Origin: Hyphomicrobiales bacterium
GTDB taxonomy: Bacteria; Pseudomonadota; Alphaproteobacteria; Rhizobiales; Phreatobacteraceae
DNA: 64,000 bases
NCBI GenBank assembly: GCA_017304475.1
Contig: JAFKKV010000039.1
Coordinates: 1-64,000, forward strand
Reading direction: 5' to 3'
A model generated the notes under the pieces. It did not search any database and was not told the DNA's origin. It saw only the letters and a program-made list of their open reading frames with translations. Position numbers and translations under genes: made by a program. Positions 17,008 through 25,182 of the stretch are shown piece after piece (the first letter of the stretch is position 1; the number at the start of each line of letters is the position of its first letter).

Positions 17008-17247
17008 ATGGCCGCTGCCGCCGACCGCCCGATCAACTGGACGAACGTCACCAACGTCGTCTGCGCGACCATCCTGATCGCCTGCGAGACGATCGGCACG
17101 GGCGCCGCCGGCGGCTGGGCGCTGGCCGGCCTCCTGAAGATGGGCGACCAGGCGATCCATGTCGCCGTCGGCATCGGTTCGCTGATCGGCCTCGCCGCCA
17201 CCGTCGCCTTCTACCGCTCGGCCGTCAGGGCCGAGCCGTTCCGCTGA
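17008..17247 (+). CDS. Small membrane protein of unknown function
   Basis: 79 residues from ATG 17008. Two hydrophobic segments (about residues 16-38, with VVCATILIACETIGTGAAGG, and 50-68, with VAVGIGSLIGLAATVAFY) suggest a two-pass inner-membrane protein. The ribosome site is weak. The second segment is glycine-rich as in helix-packing membrane proteins. It lies alone between two minus-strand genes, and I recognise no family. Coding is supported by the clean hydrophobic pattern rather than by homology. Confidence 0.6.
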   Translation: MAAAADRPINWTNVTNVVCATILIACETIGTGAAGGWALAGLLKMGDQAIHVAVGIGSLIGLAATVAFYRSAVRAEPFR

Positions 17248-17278
17248 CCGGCCGCGCTCACGCCGCCCGCCACGGGAT

Positions 17279-18427
17279 CTAGCCGAGGGTCTTCTTCATA
17301 TGCTGCGCCGCCCGGTCGGGCATTTGCTCGACATGGGTCGGCTCGAACCCCCTGCGCGCGTACCAGGCGATCCGCTCGGTCAGCTTGACATGGGTATAGA
17401 GGGTCACGGCCTTGGCCCCGAGCGCCAGCGCCCGCTTCTCGCAAAAGGCCAGGATCGCGTCGCCATAGCGCTTGCCCTGCGCCTTGGGATGCACCGCCAG
17501 CGAATAGATCACCGGCTCGGGCCCGGGCTCGAACACCGCGCAGGCCGCCAGGTGATCGCCACCGTCGGCGACCCAGATCTCATGGCTCGCCATCAGGGCC
17601 GCATAATCCGCCATGCGCGGCATGGACGCGACGCCGATAATCGTCTCATTGGGCAAATAGGCGGCCGTCTTCAGCGCCTGGATGGCCGGCACGTCGGCAA
17701 GCGTCGCGCGGCGCAGCACCAGCGAGCCCTCGGTCGCAGTGAGCTGGTTGAACACCCCGAGCGCCACCTTCTGCCGGCCCTCGGCATCGAAATTGGCCGG
17801 GTCCAGCCACCGCTCGAAGGCGAGCTTGCGCTGCGGCCATTCGATATCGAGCATGGCATACCAGGCGGTGTCGCGATTGCGACCCTTGGCGATCACGTGC
17901 TGGCGGAACCGCCCCTCATAGGTGAAGCCGAAACGCTCCGCGGCCCGCATCGACGGCGCGTTGAAATCGTTGCACTTCCACTCATAGCGGCGATAGCCCA
18001 GCGTCTCGAAGACATGGGTGGCCATCAGGAATTGCGCCTCGGTCGCCGCCGGCGTGCGCTGCAGCGCGGGCGTGTAGAGGATCGAACCGACCTCGACGAC
18101 CCGGTTGCCGAGATCGATGCGCATCAGCGACAGCCAGCCGATGGCGCGGTCGTCGCGGTCGGCGATCGCCCAATAGACCGGGTCGGTGGTGCCGGCCGCG
18201 ATCTTCGCGACGAAGGCGGTGAATTCGGCCTTGCCGGCAAAGGGCCCGACGGAGAGATAGGCCCATTGCGCGTCTTTCTCCGGCCCGTGCGACAGGGCGT
18301 AGAGCCCGTCGCTGTCGCGCGCCGGATCGAGCGGCCGCAAGCGGCAGTAACGCCCCTCGATGACGCGATGGGCCGGACGCGGCGCCGGTGTCGTGTCGAC
18401 CACGGGCCCAAATTTCAATGCAGTCAC
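17279..18427 (-). CDS. Tandem GNAT acetyltransferase
   Basis: 382 residues from GTG 18427 (GGAG seven bases upstream). Two GNAT folds are fused. The N-terminal one (~20-200) is RimJ/GNAT_3-like: RYCRLRPLDPARDSDGLYAL, WAIADRDDRAIGWLSLMRI, VEVGSILYTPALQRTPAATE and YRRYEWKCNDFNAPSMRAAE. The C-terminal one (~225-380) starts LVLRRATLADVPAIQALKTA and has the acetyl-CoA loop in LAVHPKAQGKRYGDAILAF and WYARRGFEP. Single-domain versions of the first half are common, so the fusion is noteworthy. The acceptor is unknown; small-molecule amines are more likely than a ribosomal protein. Confidence 0.85.
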   Translation of the reverse strand: MTALKFGPVVDTTPAPRPAHRVIEGRYCRLRPLDPARDSDGLYALSHGPEKDAQWAYLSVGPFAGKAEFTAFVAKIAAGTTDPVYWAIADRDDRAIGWLSLMRIDLGNRVVEVGSILYTPALQRTPAATEAQFLMATHVFETLGYRRYEWKCNDFNAPSMRAAERFGFTYEGRFRQHVIAKGRNRDTAWYAMLDIEWPQRKLAFERWLDPANFDAEGRQKVALGVFNQLTATEGSLVLRRATLADVPAIQALKTAAYLPNETIIGVASMPRMADYAALMASHEIWVADGGDHLAACAVFEPGPEPVIYSLAVHPKAQGKRYGDAILAFCEKRALALGAKAVTLYTHVKLTERIAWYARRGFEPTHVEQMPDRAAQHMKKTLG

Positions 18428-18480
18428 GTCGCAGCTCCGATCATAGGCCAGTGGCGCCCCGTATCCCCCAAGGACTTGCC

Positions 18481-19314
18481 CTAGGATTTGGCGCCGTGTT
18501 CGCGAAAGAAAGTGTTGAGCGCGCCGAAGGGCTCGCCCTCGCCCAGGGCATTGAAGGTTCCCGGCCCGGCAATCTCACGCGCCGCCTTCAGGAAACCGCC
18601 CCAGGCGGCGCGCGCCAGCGCCGAACCGACGCTGATGCGGCGCACGCCGAGCGCCTCGGCATCGGCGACCGTGATCCCGATCGGCCCGGAGATCAAGAGG
18701 TTGACCGGCTTCGGCCTCGCTGCCTCGACCACCTCACGGATATCGTCCGCCTTGCGCAGGCCCGGCGCGTAGAGCACGTCGGCGCCGACAGCCGCGAAGG
18801 CCTTGAGCCGCTTCACCGCCTCGGCCTGGGCGTTGGGATAGCCGACGAGATGGGCTTCCGAGCGCGCGGTGAGCAGCACGCCCGTGCCCTTCAGCGCCGC
18901 GACCGCCGCCGCGACCCGCTCCACCGCCAGATCGAAATCATAAAGCGGCTTGGCGGGATCGCCGGTATTGTCCTCGATCGACAGACCGGCGACGCCGGTC
19001 TCGGCGCAGAGCCGGACATTCTCGGCGACATCCTGGGGTTCATGGGCATAGCCGGACTCGTAATCGGCATTGACCGGCAGATCGGTCGCCCGGACGATTT
19101 CGGCGATATGTTCGAGCGCCATGTCGCGCGGCACCGCCCAGTCCATGTCGGGCAAGCCGCGCGAGAACGAGAAGCCCGACGAGGTCGTGGCCAGCGCCTT
19201 GAAGCCGAGATGTTTCAGCATCATGGCCGAACCGGTATCCCAGGGATTGGGAATGACGAAACAGCCGGTGTCGTGCAGGCGGCGGAAGGCTGCGCGTTTC
19301 GCTGCGGTATCCAT
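18481..19314 (-). CDS. Isocitrate lyase / PEP mutase family protein
   Basis: 277 residues from ATG 19314, with GGGGA five bases upstream; the longer frame to 19602 runs into rsuA. The (beta/alpha)8 PEP mutase/isocitrate lyase pattern is clear: FVIPNPWDTGSAMML (~20), LATTSSGFSFSRGLPD (~42), LPVNADYESGY with the metal-binding Asp region (~80), VAGLSIEDNTGD (~107), LLTARSEAH and ADVLYAPGL. The isocitrate lyase KKCGH loop is missing, so it is not isocitrate lyase. Oxaloacetate decarboxylase, methylisocitrate lyase-like or phosphonate activity is possible. No phosphonate or methylcitrate genes are nearby. Confidence 0.85.
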   Translation of the reverse strand: MDTAAKRAAFRRLHDTGCFVIPNPWDTGSAMMLKHLGFKALATTSSGFSFSRGLPDMDWAVPRDMALEHIAEIVRATDLPVNADYESGYAHEPQDVAENVRLCAETGVAGLSIEDNTGDPAKPLYDFDLAVERVAAAVAALKGTGVLLTARSEAHLVGYPNAQAEAVKRLKAFAAVGADVLYAPGLRKADDIREVVEAARPKPVNLLISGPIGITVADAEALGVRRISVGSALARAAWGGFLKAAREIAGPGTFNALGEGEPFGALNTFFREHGAKS

Positions 19315-19432
19315 GACGTTCCCCACCAGGACTGGCCTCATCTGGGCCTGATGGGCCGCAGCCTTTCGCCGAAAGGCGCGTCGCGCAAGACAATCCTGGT
19401 GATGCCGGGGATCGAAATGACGAATGGCGGCA

Positions 19433-20176
19433 CTAGCGCTCCGGCAGCACGGCGGCGATCTCCGCCTCGCCGAGAATGCGATAGCGGCCGGGCTCCAGGT
19501 CGTCGGGCAGCGCCAGCCGCCCCATGCAGTCCCGGTGCAGCGCCTGGACGTGATTGCCGACGGCGGCGAACATGCGCCTGACCTGGTGGTAGCGGCCCTC
19601 ATGCAGGGTCACGACCGCGCTGGTCGGCGACAGGGTCTCCATCTCGGCCGGCAGAAGCGGTTTCTCCTCGCCTTCCAGCAGCAGCGTGCCGGCGGCGAAG
19701 CGTGCCGCCTCGTCGCCGCGCAAGGGCCGGTCGAGCGTGACCCGATAGCGCTTGGGCACGTGGTTTTTCGGCGAGATGATGCGGTGCAGCAGGGCGCCAT
19801 CATCGGTCAGGAGCAGCAGCCCCGAGGTTTCCTTGTCCAGCCGGCCGACGGTCGAGATCGCCGGATCGCGCCTGCGCCACCGATCGGGCAGCAGCGAATA
19901 GACCAAGGGTCCCACTTCCTTGTGCGAGCAGGTGACGCCGAGCGGCTTGTGGAGCATCAGCACCACGCCGGGCGGCGGATCGAGCGGCCGGCCGCGCACC
20001 ACCATGCGCTGCGACAGGTCCGGCGTCACCGCGATGCGCTGGTCGGCATCCTCGATCGCCACGCCGTCCAGCGTCACCAGCCCGGCATCGACGAAGCCCT
20101 GCACCTCGCGGCGCGAGCCATAGCCGAGATTGGCCAGGAGCCGGTCGAGCCGGAGGGTGGGCGTCGGCTTGCTCAT
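19433..20176 (-). CDS. rsuA: RsuA-type 16S rRNA pseudouridine synthase
   Basis: 247 residues. An N-terminal S4 RNA-binding domain (LRLDRLLANLGYGSRREVQ, DAGLVTLDG) is followed by a RsuA/RluB/E/F catalytic domain with VGRLDKETSGLLLLT, containing the catalytic Asp, and GRYHQVRRMFAAVGNHV. Length and domain order fit RsuA, which makes pseudouridine 516 in 16S rRNA; RluE-like specificity cannot be excluded. The ATG at 20176 overlaps the stop of the upstream methyltransferase (20173-20176), so two 16S rRNA-modification genes are translationally coupled. Confidence 0.87.
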   Translation of the reverse strand: MSKPTPTLRLDRLLANLGYGSRREVQGFVDAGLVTLDGVAIEDADQRIAVTPDLSQRMVVRGRPLDPPPGVVLMLHKPLGVTCSHKEVGPLVYSLLPDRWRRRDPAISTVGRLDKETSGLLLLTDDGALLHRIISPKNHVPKRYRVTLDRPLRGDEAARFAAGTLLLEGEEKPLLPAEMETLSPTSAVVTLHEGRYHQVRRMFAAVGNHVQALHRDCMGRLALPDDLEPGRYRILGEAEIAAVLPER

Positions 20177-21105
20177 TTCTGCGCCTCGTAGACCTTGTAG
20201 GCGCCGGTCTCGACCCGCATGGTCACGGTCTTGAACAGCGGCGCCAGGACCGCTTCGTAGGGCAGGTGCCGATTGGCGACAAGCCAGCAGGTGCCGCGCG
20301 GTTTCAGGAGGTCGGCGGCCCGGCGCACGAAGGCCTGGCCGAGCGCCTTGTCCTCGGTGCCGCCATCGTGGAAGGGCGGGTTCATCACCACGAAATCGAG
20401 CGCCTTCAGATCGCCGGGCGGCTGGCGCAGGTCGGCCCAGATGCGGGTGACGCGCGCGTCGGCGACATTCTGGCGGGTTGCGTCCAGGGCCCGGCGATCG
20501 ATGTCGACCAGGGCGAGGCTCTGGACTGCGGGCGAAGCCAGAATGGCGCGCGACAGAAACCCGATGCCGCAACCGAGATCGGCGCCGCGGCCGGCGAGAT
20601 TCGGCAGATGCGCGACCAGCAATGCGCTGCCCGGATCGATCCGGTCCCAGGAGAACACGCCCGGCTGGGACTGCAGCCCGATCTCGGGCAGGAGGCGCGG
20701 GGCGCCCTCGGCCAGCGCCGTCGCCAGGCCATCGAGATTGGCCGGCCGCGCCACCTCGCAGATACGGTGATGGCGACGGGCCGTCTCACCGACCGCACAG
20801 CCGAGATCCTCGAGCTCCCGGCGCAGGCGCGAACCGCCCTTGTCCTTGGGCGCCAGCGCAACCAGCGCTGCCTCCGGCTTCAAAGCCTTGAGCGCCAGTG
20901 CCAGCACATAGCGGCGTTCCAGCGTGCCGGGCGGGGCCAGCACCGCCATGCCGGCAAGCGAACCCTCGGCCTGCGCCTCGAGCGTCAAAGAACCCGGCAT
21001 CAGCGGCGAGAACTGGAGCGCACCGGCGGGAATTTCCGCAAGATCGGCGGGCGGCAGGCCGTAGAGGCCGAAGGCGGGCATATCGGGGGATCGGGTGATC
21101 GTCAT
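20173..21105 (-). CDS. RsmC-like 16S rRNA (guanine-N2) methyltransferase
   Basis: 310 residues in two halves as in RsmC: a degenerate N-terminal methyltransferase-like domain, then an active domain with GADLGCGIGFLSRAILAS (motif I, ~175), LVDIDRRALDATRQN and the substrate motif DFVVMNPPFHDGG (~240). NPPF marks N-methylation of a base amino group, and the FHDG context is typical of RsmC (m2G1207 of 16S rRNA) and RlmG. It is coupled to rsuA, which supports a small-subunit rRNA target. Confidence 0.83.
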   Translation of the reverse strand: MTITRSPDMPAFGLYGLPPADLAEIPAGALQFSPLMPGSLTLEAQAEGSLAGMAVLAPPGTLERRYVLALALKALKPEAALVALAPKDKGGSRLRRELEDLGCAVGETARRHHRICEVARPANLDGLATALAEGAPRLLPEIGLQSQPGVFSWDRIDPGSALLVAHLPNLAGRGADLGCGIGFLSRAILASPAVQSLALVDIDRRALDATRQNVADARVTRIWADLRQPPGDLKALDFVVMNPPFHDGGTEDKALGQAFVRRAADLLKPRGTCWLVANRHLPYEAVLAPLFKTVTMRVETGAYKVYEAQK

Positions 21106-21192
21106 GGCGCGCTTCTTAACGCGCGGCGTCCGGCAAGGCCATGCCGCGGATGCACCAAACGATACAGCAGAGGATCCGACGCAAGAGGATGC

Positions 21193-21813
21193 TCAGCGTC
21201 CTCGGCTTTGATTGCCTTCCAGCGATCGAGCTTCGCGCTGCGCCTCTTCGCGCATTCGACGGATCGCTCCGTCGAGCGCAGCTTGCTCTTCGGGATGCGC
21301 GCTGCGTCCTACAATCTCTCGATCGCAGATTCCGATCATATAGCGGACTGCGACACCGAACCGCCGCCGAGCCTGGGACAGTTCAGATCGAGGACTCCAA
21401 TTGGCAACGAATACCGTCTCTGGAGAATGTGGTCGGACGCCATGGACAACCACCCGACGCGGTTCGGCGCACCCTCCGTCACACCAATGCACACGAAGAA
21501 CGAATGCACTATGGTCTCGGCGCCCCGTGTCGGGGCCTTTAAGCCAAAACACGTTGCGAAACTCCAAGAGTGTCTCGCGGAAATTGCCCCCGTCGCGAGG
21601 CAGGCTAACCTCGCGAACAAGGCGCCCCTCAAAGGCCACCGGCGCTTGCAGCATCGATGCAACGGACCAGTCGACTATCGCGCGCCGCACCCCTTCCGGT
21701 AGCGGCCCTTGGCGCTCCAAGAAAGCCAAATTGTGGGGTGTTCCGCAATCGAGTGCGGCCACCGGCTGCCCAATGGCCGCGATCAACGCCACTGCCGCGA
21801 CGACTGCTCGCAT
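21193..21813 (-). CDS. Exported hypothetical protein coupled to the sugar-acid dehydratase gene
   Basis: 206 residues from ATG 21813 (a TTG at 21816 just before it is less likely). Signal peptide MRAVVAAVALIAAIGQPVAA, then a mature domain with cysteines in LDCGTPH, HWCDGGCAEP and GICDRE, which may form disulfides. The C-terminus is charged and helical (QREARSLEGNQSRGR). No family recognised. Its start overlaps the dehydratase stop as TGATG, so translation is coupled, yet an envelope protein and a cytosolic sugar-acid dehydratase have no obvious common job. Its base composition is visibly less GC-rich than its neighbours, hinting at a recently acquired or fast-evolving gene. Confidence 0.65.
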   Translation of the reverse strand: MRAVVAAVALIAAIGQPVAALDCGTPHNLAFLERQGPLPEGVRRAIVDWSVASMLQAPVAFEGRLVREVSLPRDGGNFRETLLEFRNVFWLKGPDTGRRDHSAFVLRVHWCDGGCAEPRRVVVHGVRPHSPETVFVANWSPRSELSQARRRFGVAVRYMIGICDREIVGRSAHPEEQAALDGAIRRMREEAQREARSLEGNQSRGR

Positions 21814-23618
21814 CAATGATTGTCGCGCGGAATGCCCCGCTTCTGCGCGATCTTCTGGTATTTGACCGCCGGCTTCAGCACCATGCCGTCGGACAGCTGG
21901 CTGACCATGGAGCGCTGGATCTCCTGCCAGGGCGTCTGGCTCTTCGGCACCTTGTAGCCGCCATTGGCCTTCAGCTCGGCCATGCGCTCGCTGAATTCAG
22001 CCTCCGAGATCAGGATATTGGCCGAGCGCTTCTTCAGGTCGACGCGCACCTTGTCGCCGGTCTTCAGCACGGCGAGCCCGCCATTGGCGCCGGCTTCCGG
22101 CGAGGCGTTGAGGATGGACGGCGAGCCCGAGGTACCCGACTGGCGGCCGTCGCCGATGCAGGGCAGGTCACGAATGCCCTGCTTCAGCAGCGCGGCCGGC
22201 GGCTGCATGTTGACCACTTCCGCCGAGCCCGGATAGCCGAGCGGGCCGACGCCGCGCACGAACAGCACGCAGGTCGCGTCGATCTTGAGATCCGGATCGT
22301 CGATCCGGTGGTGATAATCCTCCGGCCCGTCGAACACGATGGCGCGGCCTTCGAAGGCCTCCATGTCTTTCGGGTTGGACAGGTAGCGCTTGCGGAAGTC
22401 CGCCGAGATGACGCTGGTCTTCATGATGGCTGAATCGAACAGATTGCCCTTCAGCACGATGAAGCCGGCATCCTTCACCAGCGGCTTGTCATAGGGACGG
22501 ATCACCTCCTCGTCGGTGATTTCGGCATCCTTGATGTTCTCGCCCATGGTCTTGCCATTGGCGGTCATCGCGCCGGCGTGGATCTTGCCGGCCTTGAGCA
22601 GCTGGTTCATCACCGCCGGCAAGCCGCCCGCGCGGAAATATTCCTCGCCGAGGAAGGCGCCGGCCGGCTGCATGTTGACCAGCAGCGGAACCTCGTGGCC
22701 GACCTTCTCCCAATCGTCGATATCGAGCTTCACGCCGATATGCTTGGCGATGGCGTTGATGTGGATCGGCGCATTGGTCGAGCCGCCGATCGCCGAATTG
22801 GCGACGATGGTGTTCTCGAAAGCCTCGCGGGTCAGGATGTCGGAGGGCTTCAGGTCCTCCCAGACCATGTCGACGATGCGCTTGCCGGTGGCATAGGCCA
22901 TTTGCGGCCGCTCGCGATAGGGCGCGGGGATCGCCGCGCAACCGGGCAGCGACATGCCGAGTGCCTCGGCCAGCGCATTCATGGTCGAGGCCGTGCCCAT
23001 GGTGTTGCAATGGCCGATCGAGGGCGCCGACTTGGTCACCACGTCGATGAATTCGTCATAGCTGATCGTGCCGTCGGCCTGCAGCTTGCGCGCCTCCCAC
23101 ACGACAGTGCCGGAACCGGCGCGCTTGCCCTTCCACCAGCCGTTGAGCATCGGCCCGCCCGACAGGACGATGGCCGGGATGTTGACGGTGGCCGCCCCCA
23201 TGATCATCGCCGGCGTGGTCTTGTCGCAACCGGTGAGCAGCACCACGCCATCCATCGGATAGCCGTAGAGGATCTCGACCAGCGACAGGTATTGCAGATT
23301 GCGGTCGAGCGCCGCGGTCGGCCGCTTCAGGGTTTCCTGGATCTGGTGGACCGGGAATTCCAGGGGAATGCCGCCGGCATCGCGAATGCCGTCACGGACG
23401 CGCTGGGCGAGCTCGATATGGTGCCGGTTGCAGGGCGAGATGTCGGAACCGGTCTGGGCAATGCCGATGATCGGCTTGCCGGAGCGCAGCTCCTCGACGG
23501 TGAGACCCCAGTTGACCGTCCGCTCGAGATAGATCGCGGTCATGCCCGGATTATCGGGATTGTCGAACCACTGCCGCGAACGCAGGGCCTTGGGCATCTT
23601 CTTCCGGCGCGGGGCCAT
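21813..23618 (-). CDS. IlvD/Edd family sugar-acid dehydratase, D-xylonate dehydratase-like
   Basis: 601 residues from ATG 23618, with AGGAGG seven bases upstream. Fe-S dehydratase landmarks: IGIAQTGSDISPCNRHH (Cys ligand), LTGCDKTTPAMIMGAATVN (Cys), SIGHCNTMGTASTMNALAEA (Cys), ANSAIGGSTNAPIHINA, LKGNLFDSAIMKTS and GDGRQSGTSGSPSILN. The opening block FDNPDNPGMTAIYLERTVNW and the ending PRDNH closely match what I remember of Caulobacter XylD, better than IlvD or Edd. The likely reaction is D-xylonate to 2-keto-3-deoxy-D-xylonate, but arabinonate or other aldonates are possible. No other xylose-pathway gene is adjacent. Confidence 0.88.
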   Translation of the reverse strand: MAPRRKKMPKALRSRQWFDNPDNPGMTAIYLERTVNWGLTVEELRSGKPIIGIAQTGSDISPCNRHHIELAQRVRDGIRDAGGIPLEFPVHQIQETLKRPTAALDRNLQYLSLVEILYGYPMDGVVLLTGCDKTTPAMIMGAATVNIPAIVLSGGPMLNGWWKGKRAGSGTVVWEARKLQADGTISYDEFIDVVTKSAPSIGHCNTMGTASTMNALAEALGMSLPGCAAIPAPYRERPQMAYATGKRIVDMVWEDLKPSDILTREAFENTIVANSAIGGSTNAPIHINAIAKHIGVKLDIDDWEKVGHEVPLLVNMQPAGAFLGEEYFRAGGLPAVMNQLLKAGKIHAGAMTANGKTMGENIKDAEITDEEVIRPYDKPLVKDAGFIVLKGNLFDSAIMKTSVISADFRKRYLSNPKDMEAFEGRAIVFDGPEDYHHRIDDPDLKIDATCVLFVRGVGPLGYPGSAEVVNMQPPAALLKQGIRDLPCIGDGRQSGTSGSPSILNASPEAGANGGLAVLKTGDKVRVDLKKRSANILISEAEFSERMAELKANGGYKVPKSQTPWQEIQRSMVSQLSDGMVLKPAVKYQKIAQKRGIPRDNH

Positions 23619-23676
23619 GCGGCTTCCTCCTGTCATGTGCCGGAGGGATTCAAATCGATTGAACCGGCTCGGGCAT

Positions 23677-23724
23677 CGTCGTTGAGAATGAGTTGAACCT
23701 GGGGGTTTCAGGAAATCAACGACG
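23677..23724. promoter_or_regulatory. Long inverted repeat in the divergent spacer before the dehydratase and RNA ligase genes
   Basis: The 312-bp spacer 23619-23930 has no convincing gene. Near the dehydratase start, CGTCGTTGA (23677-23685) and TCAACGACG (23716-23724) form a perfect 9-bp inverted repeat 30 bp apart. Between them TTGAACC and GGTTTCA form a smaller imperfect one, and TTGAACC also occurs at 23659. It could be an operator for a sugar-acid repressor or a leader hairpin. The RNA-ligase end of the spacer (about 23817-23875) is strikingly AT-rich and may hold the ligase promoter. Confidence 0.35.
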
Positions 23725-23930
23725 AAACGCGGAAGGCGCTCATGCGGGGAAGACTGGCCGCGGAACGGGTCAACGAGCCGGCGCCTACGCGCGATATCGC
23801 GGAAAACCGGCTGTCGGATCGAATTTCTGAGATAAGAAAATTGAATGAATAGGTATATTTCATTTCAGCAAGCGATGGATAAAGTCCGGCACCCGGGACA
23901 CCGGCAGTCAAATCCCCATGAGACGCGACG

Positions 23931-25148
23931 ATGCACTACAGTTTCCCCAGGATATCGCACATCGATGACATCGAGGGTTTCAGGTCGCAGGGCCTGATCC
24001 ACGAGGCGTTTCGCAACTGGACCCGCGACAACGGCACGATCGTCTACGATTACAATTACATGGGAAACGACGTGTTTCCGCCGATCGGCGCCAATGACTT
24101 CGCGCGTTTCGCGCGTGAATTGCGCGGCATCACCTTCGATGCCCGCACCGGCGCCTTGCTGTCCCGGCCCTACCAGAAATTCTTCAACGCCGGCGAGCGG
24201 GAAGAGTGCCTGGAAGCCAGGATCAATCTCGCCGACGAGCACGTCGTTCTCGAAAAGCTCGACGGATCGATGATCCACGCCTTCATCGAACCCGCCGGCC
24301 AATTGGCCTTCGCGACCCGGTCCGGCGTGACCTGGCACGCGCGTAGCGCCCTCCAGTGGTTCGCCGGCCAGGACGACAACGGTTCGGCCCGCGCCGAAGT
24401 CGCTGCGTTGTGCCGCGCCGGCTTCACGCCGATCTTCGAATGGCTTTCGCCCGACAGTGTCGTGGTGGTTCAGCACCAGGCCCACAGCCTGGTCCTGACG
24501 GCCATTCGGTCGCGGCTCGACGGCAGCTATGTCCCGGCGGCGGCCCTGCCCGAACATGCCACGCGCTTCGGCATCCCCGCCATCGTGGCGATGGACCCGA
24601 TCGAGGCCTGGGCGTCCTTTGCCGCGGCGGCCCGCGCCGAGCGCTCGGGCGAAGGTTATGTCGTGCGTTTCGCCAGCGGCTACATGCTGAAGGTCAAGAA
24701 CGAGCTCTATTCGAAGATCCACGCCCTGAAGGCCTTGCTGACCAAGGAAAAGGACGCCTTCGCCATCGCACTCGGCAACGACCTGGACGATCTCCTGCCG
24801 CATATGACGGAGGCGGAGCGCGCCAAGGTCATCGATTTCCGCGAAGCCCTGTTGCGGCGTGTGCAGGACCTGGCCCGGCGGATCGACATGGCCGTCGAGA
24901 CCGCGTCGAAGGCGATCGCAACCGACGACCCGCGCGAGCGGCCGAAGCGCTTCTGGCTGGATCACGCCCAGCCGCTCGGCTCCGATCTCGCCGGCCTTGC
25001 CGTCCAGGTCTGGAACGGCAAGGCTATCGCCTTCGATGCCGTCAGGGACCTGATCATCAAGGCGACGAATTCCGGCCCGCGTGCGGAAGGCCTGGCCGAA
25101 CGGCTGGAATTGCCGAGATGGGCATTCACCTTCGAGGCCGACGGGTGA
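23931..25148 (+). CDS. T4 Rnl1-type RNA ligase
   Basis: 405 residues. All nucleotidyltransferase motifs of Rnl1 are present in order: the upstream SRPYQKFFN block (~78-86, equivalent to RPxEKFFN of T4 RnlA), motif I EKLDGS with adenylylated Lys109, motif III IFEW (~168-171), motif IV EGYVVRF (~241) and motif V LKVKN (~253-257). A C-terminal helical domain of about 130 residues follows. Rnl1 enzymes seal 5'-phosphate to 3'-hydroxyl RNA ends using ATP, classically repairing cleaved tRNA anticodon loops. No kinase/phosphatase partner or phage gene is adjacent. The aminotransferase follows by 34 bp on the same strand. The upstream spacer is AT-rich. Confidence 0.88.
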   Translation: MHYSFPRISHIDDIEGFRSQGLIHEAFRNWTRDNGTIVYDYNYMGNDVFPPIGANDFARFARELRGITFDARTGALLSRPYQKFFNAGEREECLEARINLADEHVVLEKLDGSMIHAFIEPAGQLAFATRSGVTWHARSALQWFAGQDDNGSARAEVAALCRAGFTPIFEWLSPDSVVVVQHQAHSLVLTAIRSRLDGSYVPAAALPEHATRFGIPAIVAMDPIEAWASFAAAARAERSGEGYVVRFASGYMLKVKNELYSKIHALKALLTKEKDAFAIALGNDLDDLLPHMTEAERAKVIDFREALLRRVQDLARRIDMAVETASKAIATDDPRERPKRFWLDHAQPLGSDLAGLAVQVWNGKAIAFDAVRDLIIKATNSGPRAEGLAERLELPRWAFTFEADG

Positions 25149-25182
25149 TAGGAAACGGCAACAGGAACCGAGGAACCGCCCG

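Noticed and set aside
18481..19314. Isocitrate lyase of the glyoxylate cycle
   Set aside because: Too short (277 residues) and lacks the KKCGH catalytic loop; only the broader PEP mutase family is supported.
23708..23911. Small minus-strand ORF (67 codons) in the dehydratase/ligase spacer
   Set aside because: No ribosome site and an uneven composition without helix or strand regularity; probably chance.
23931..25148. Prophage remnant around the RNA ligase
   Set aside because: No integrase, capsid, holin or att-like repeats nearby; the flanking genes are ordinary metabolism.
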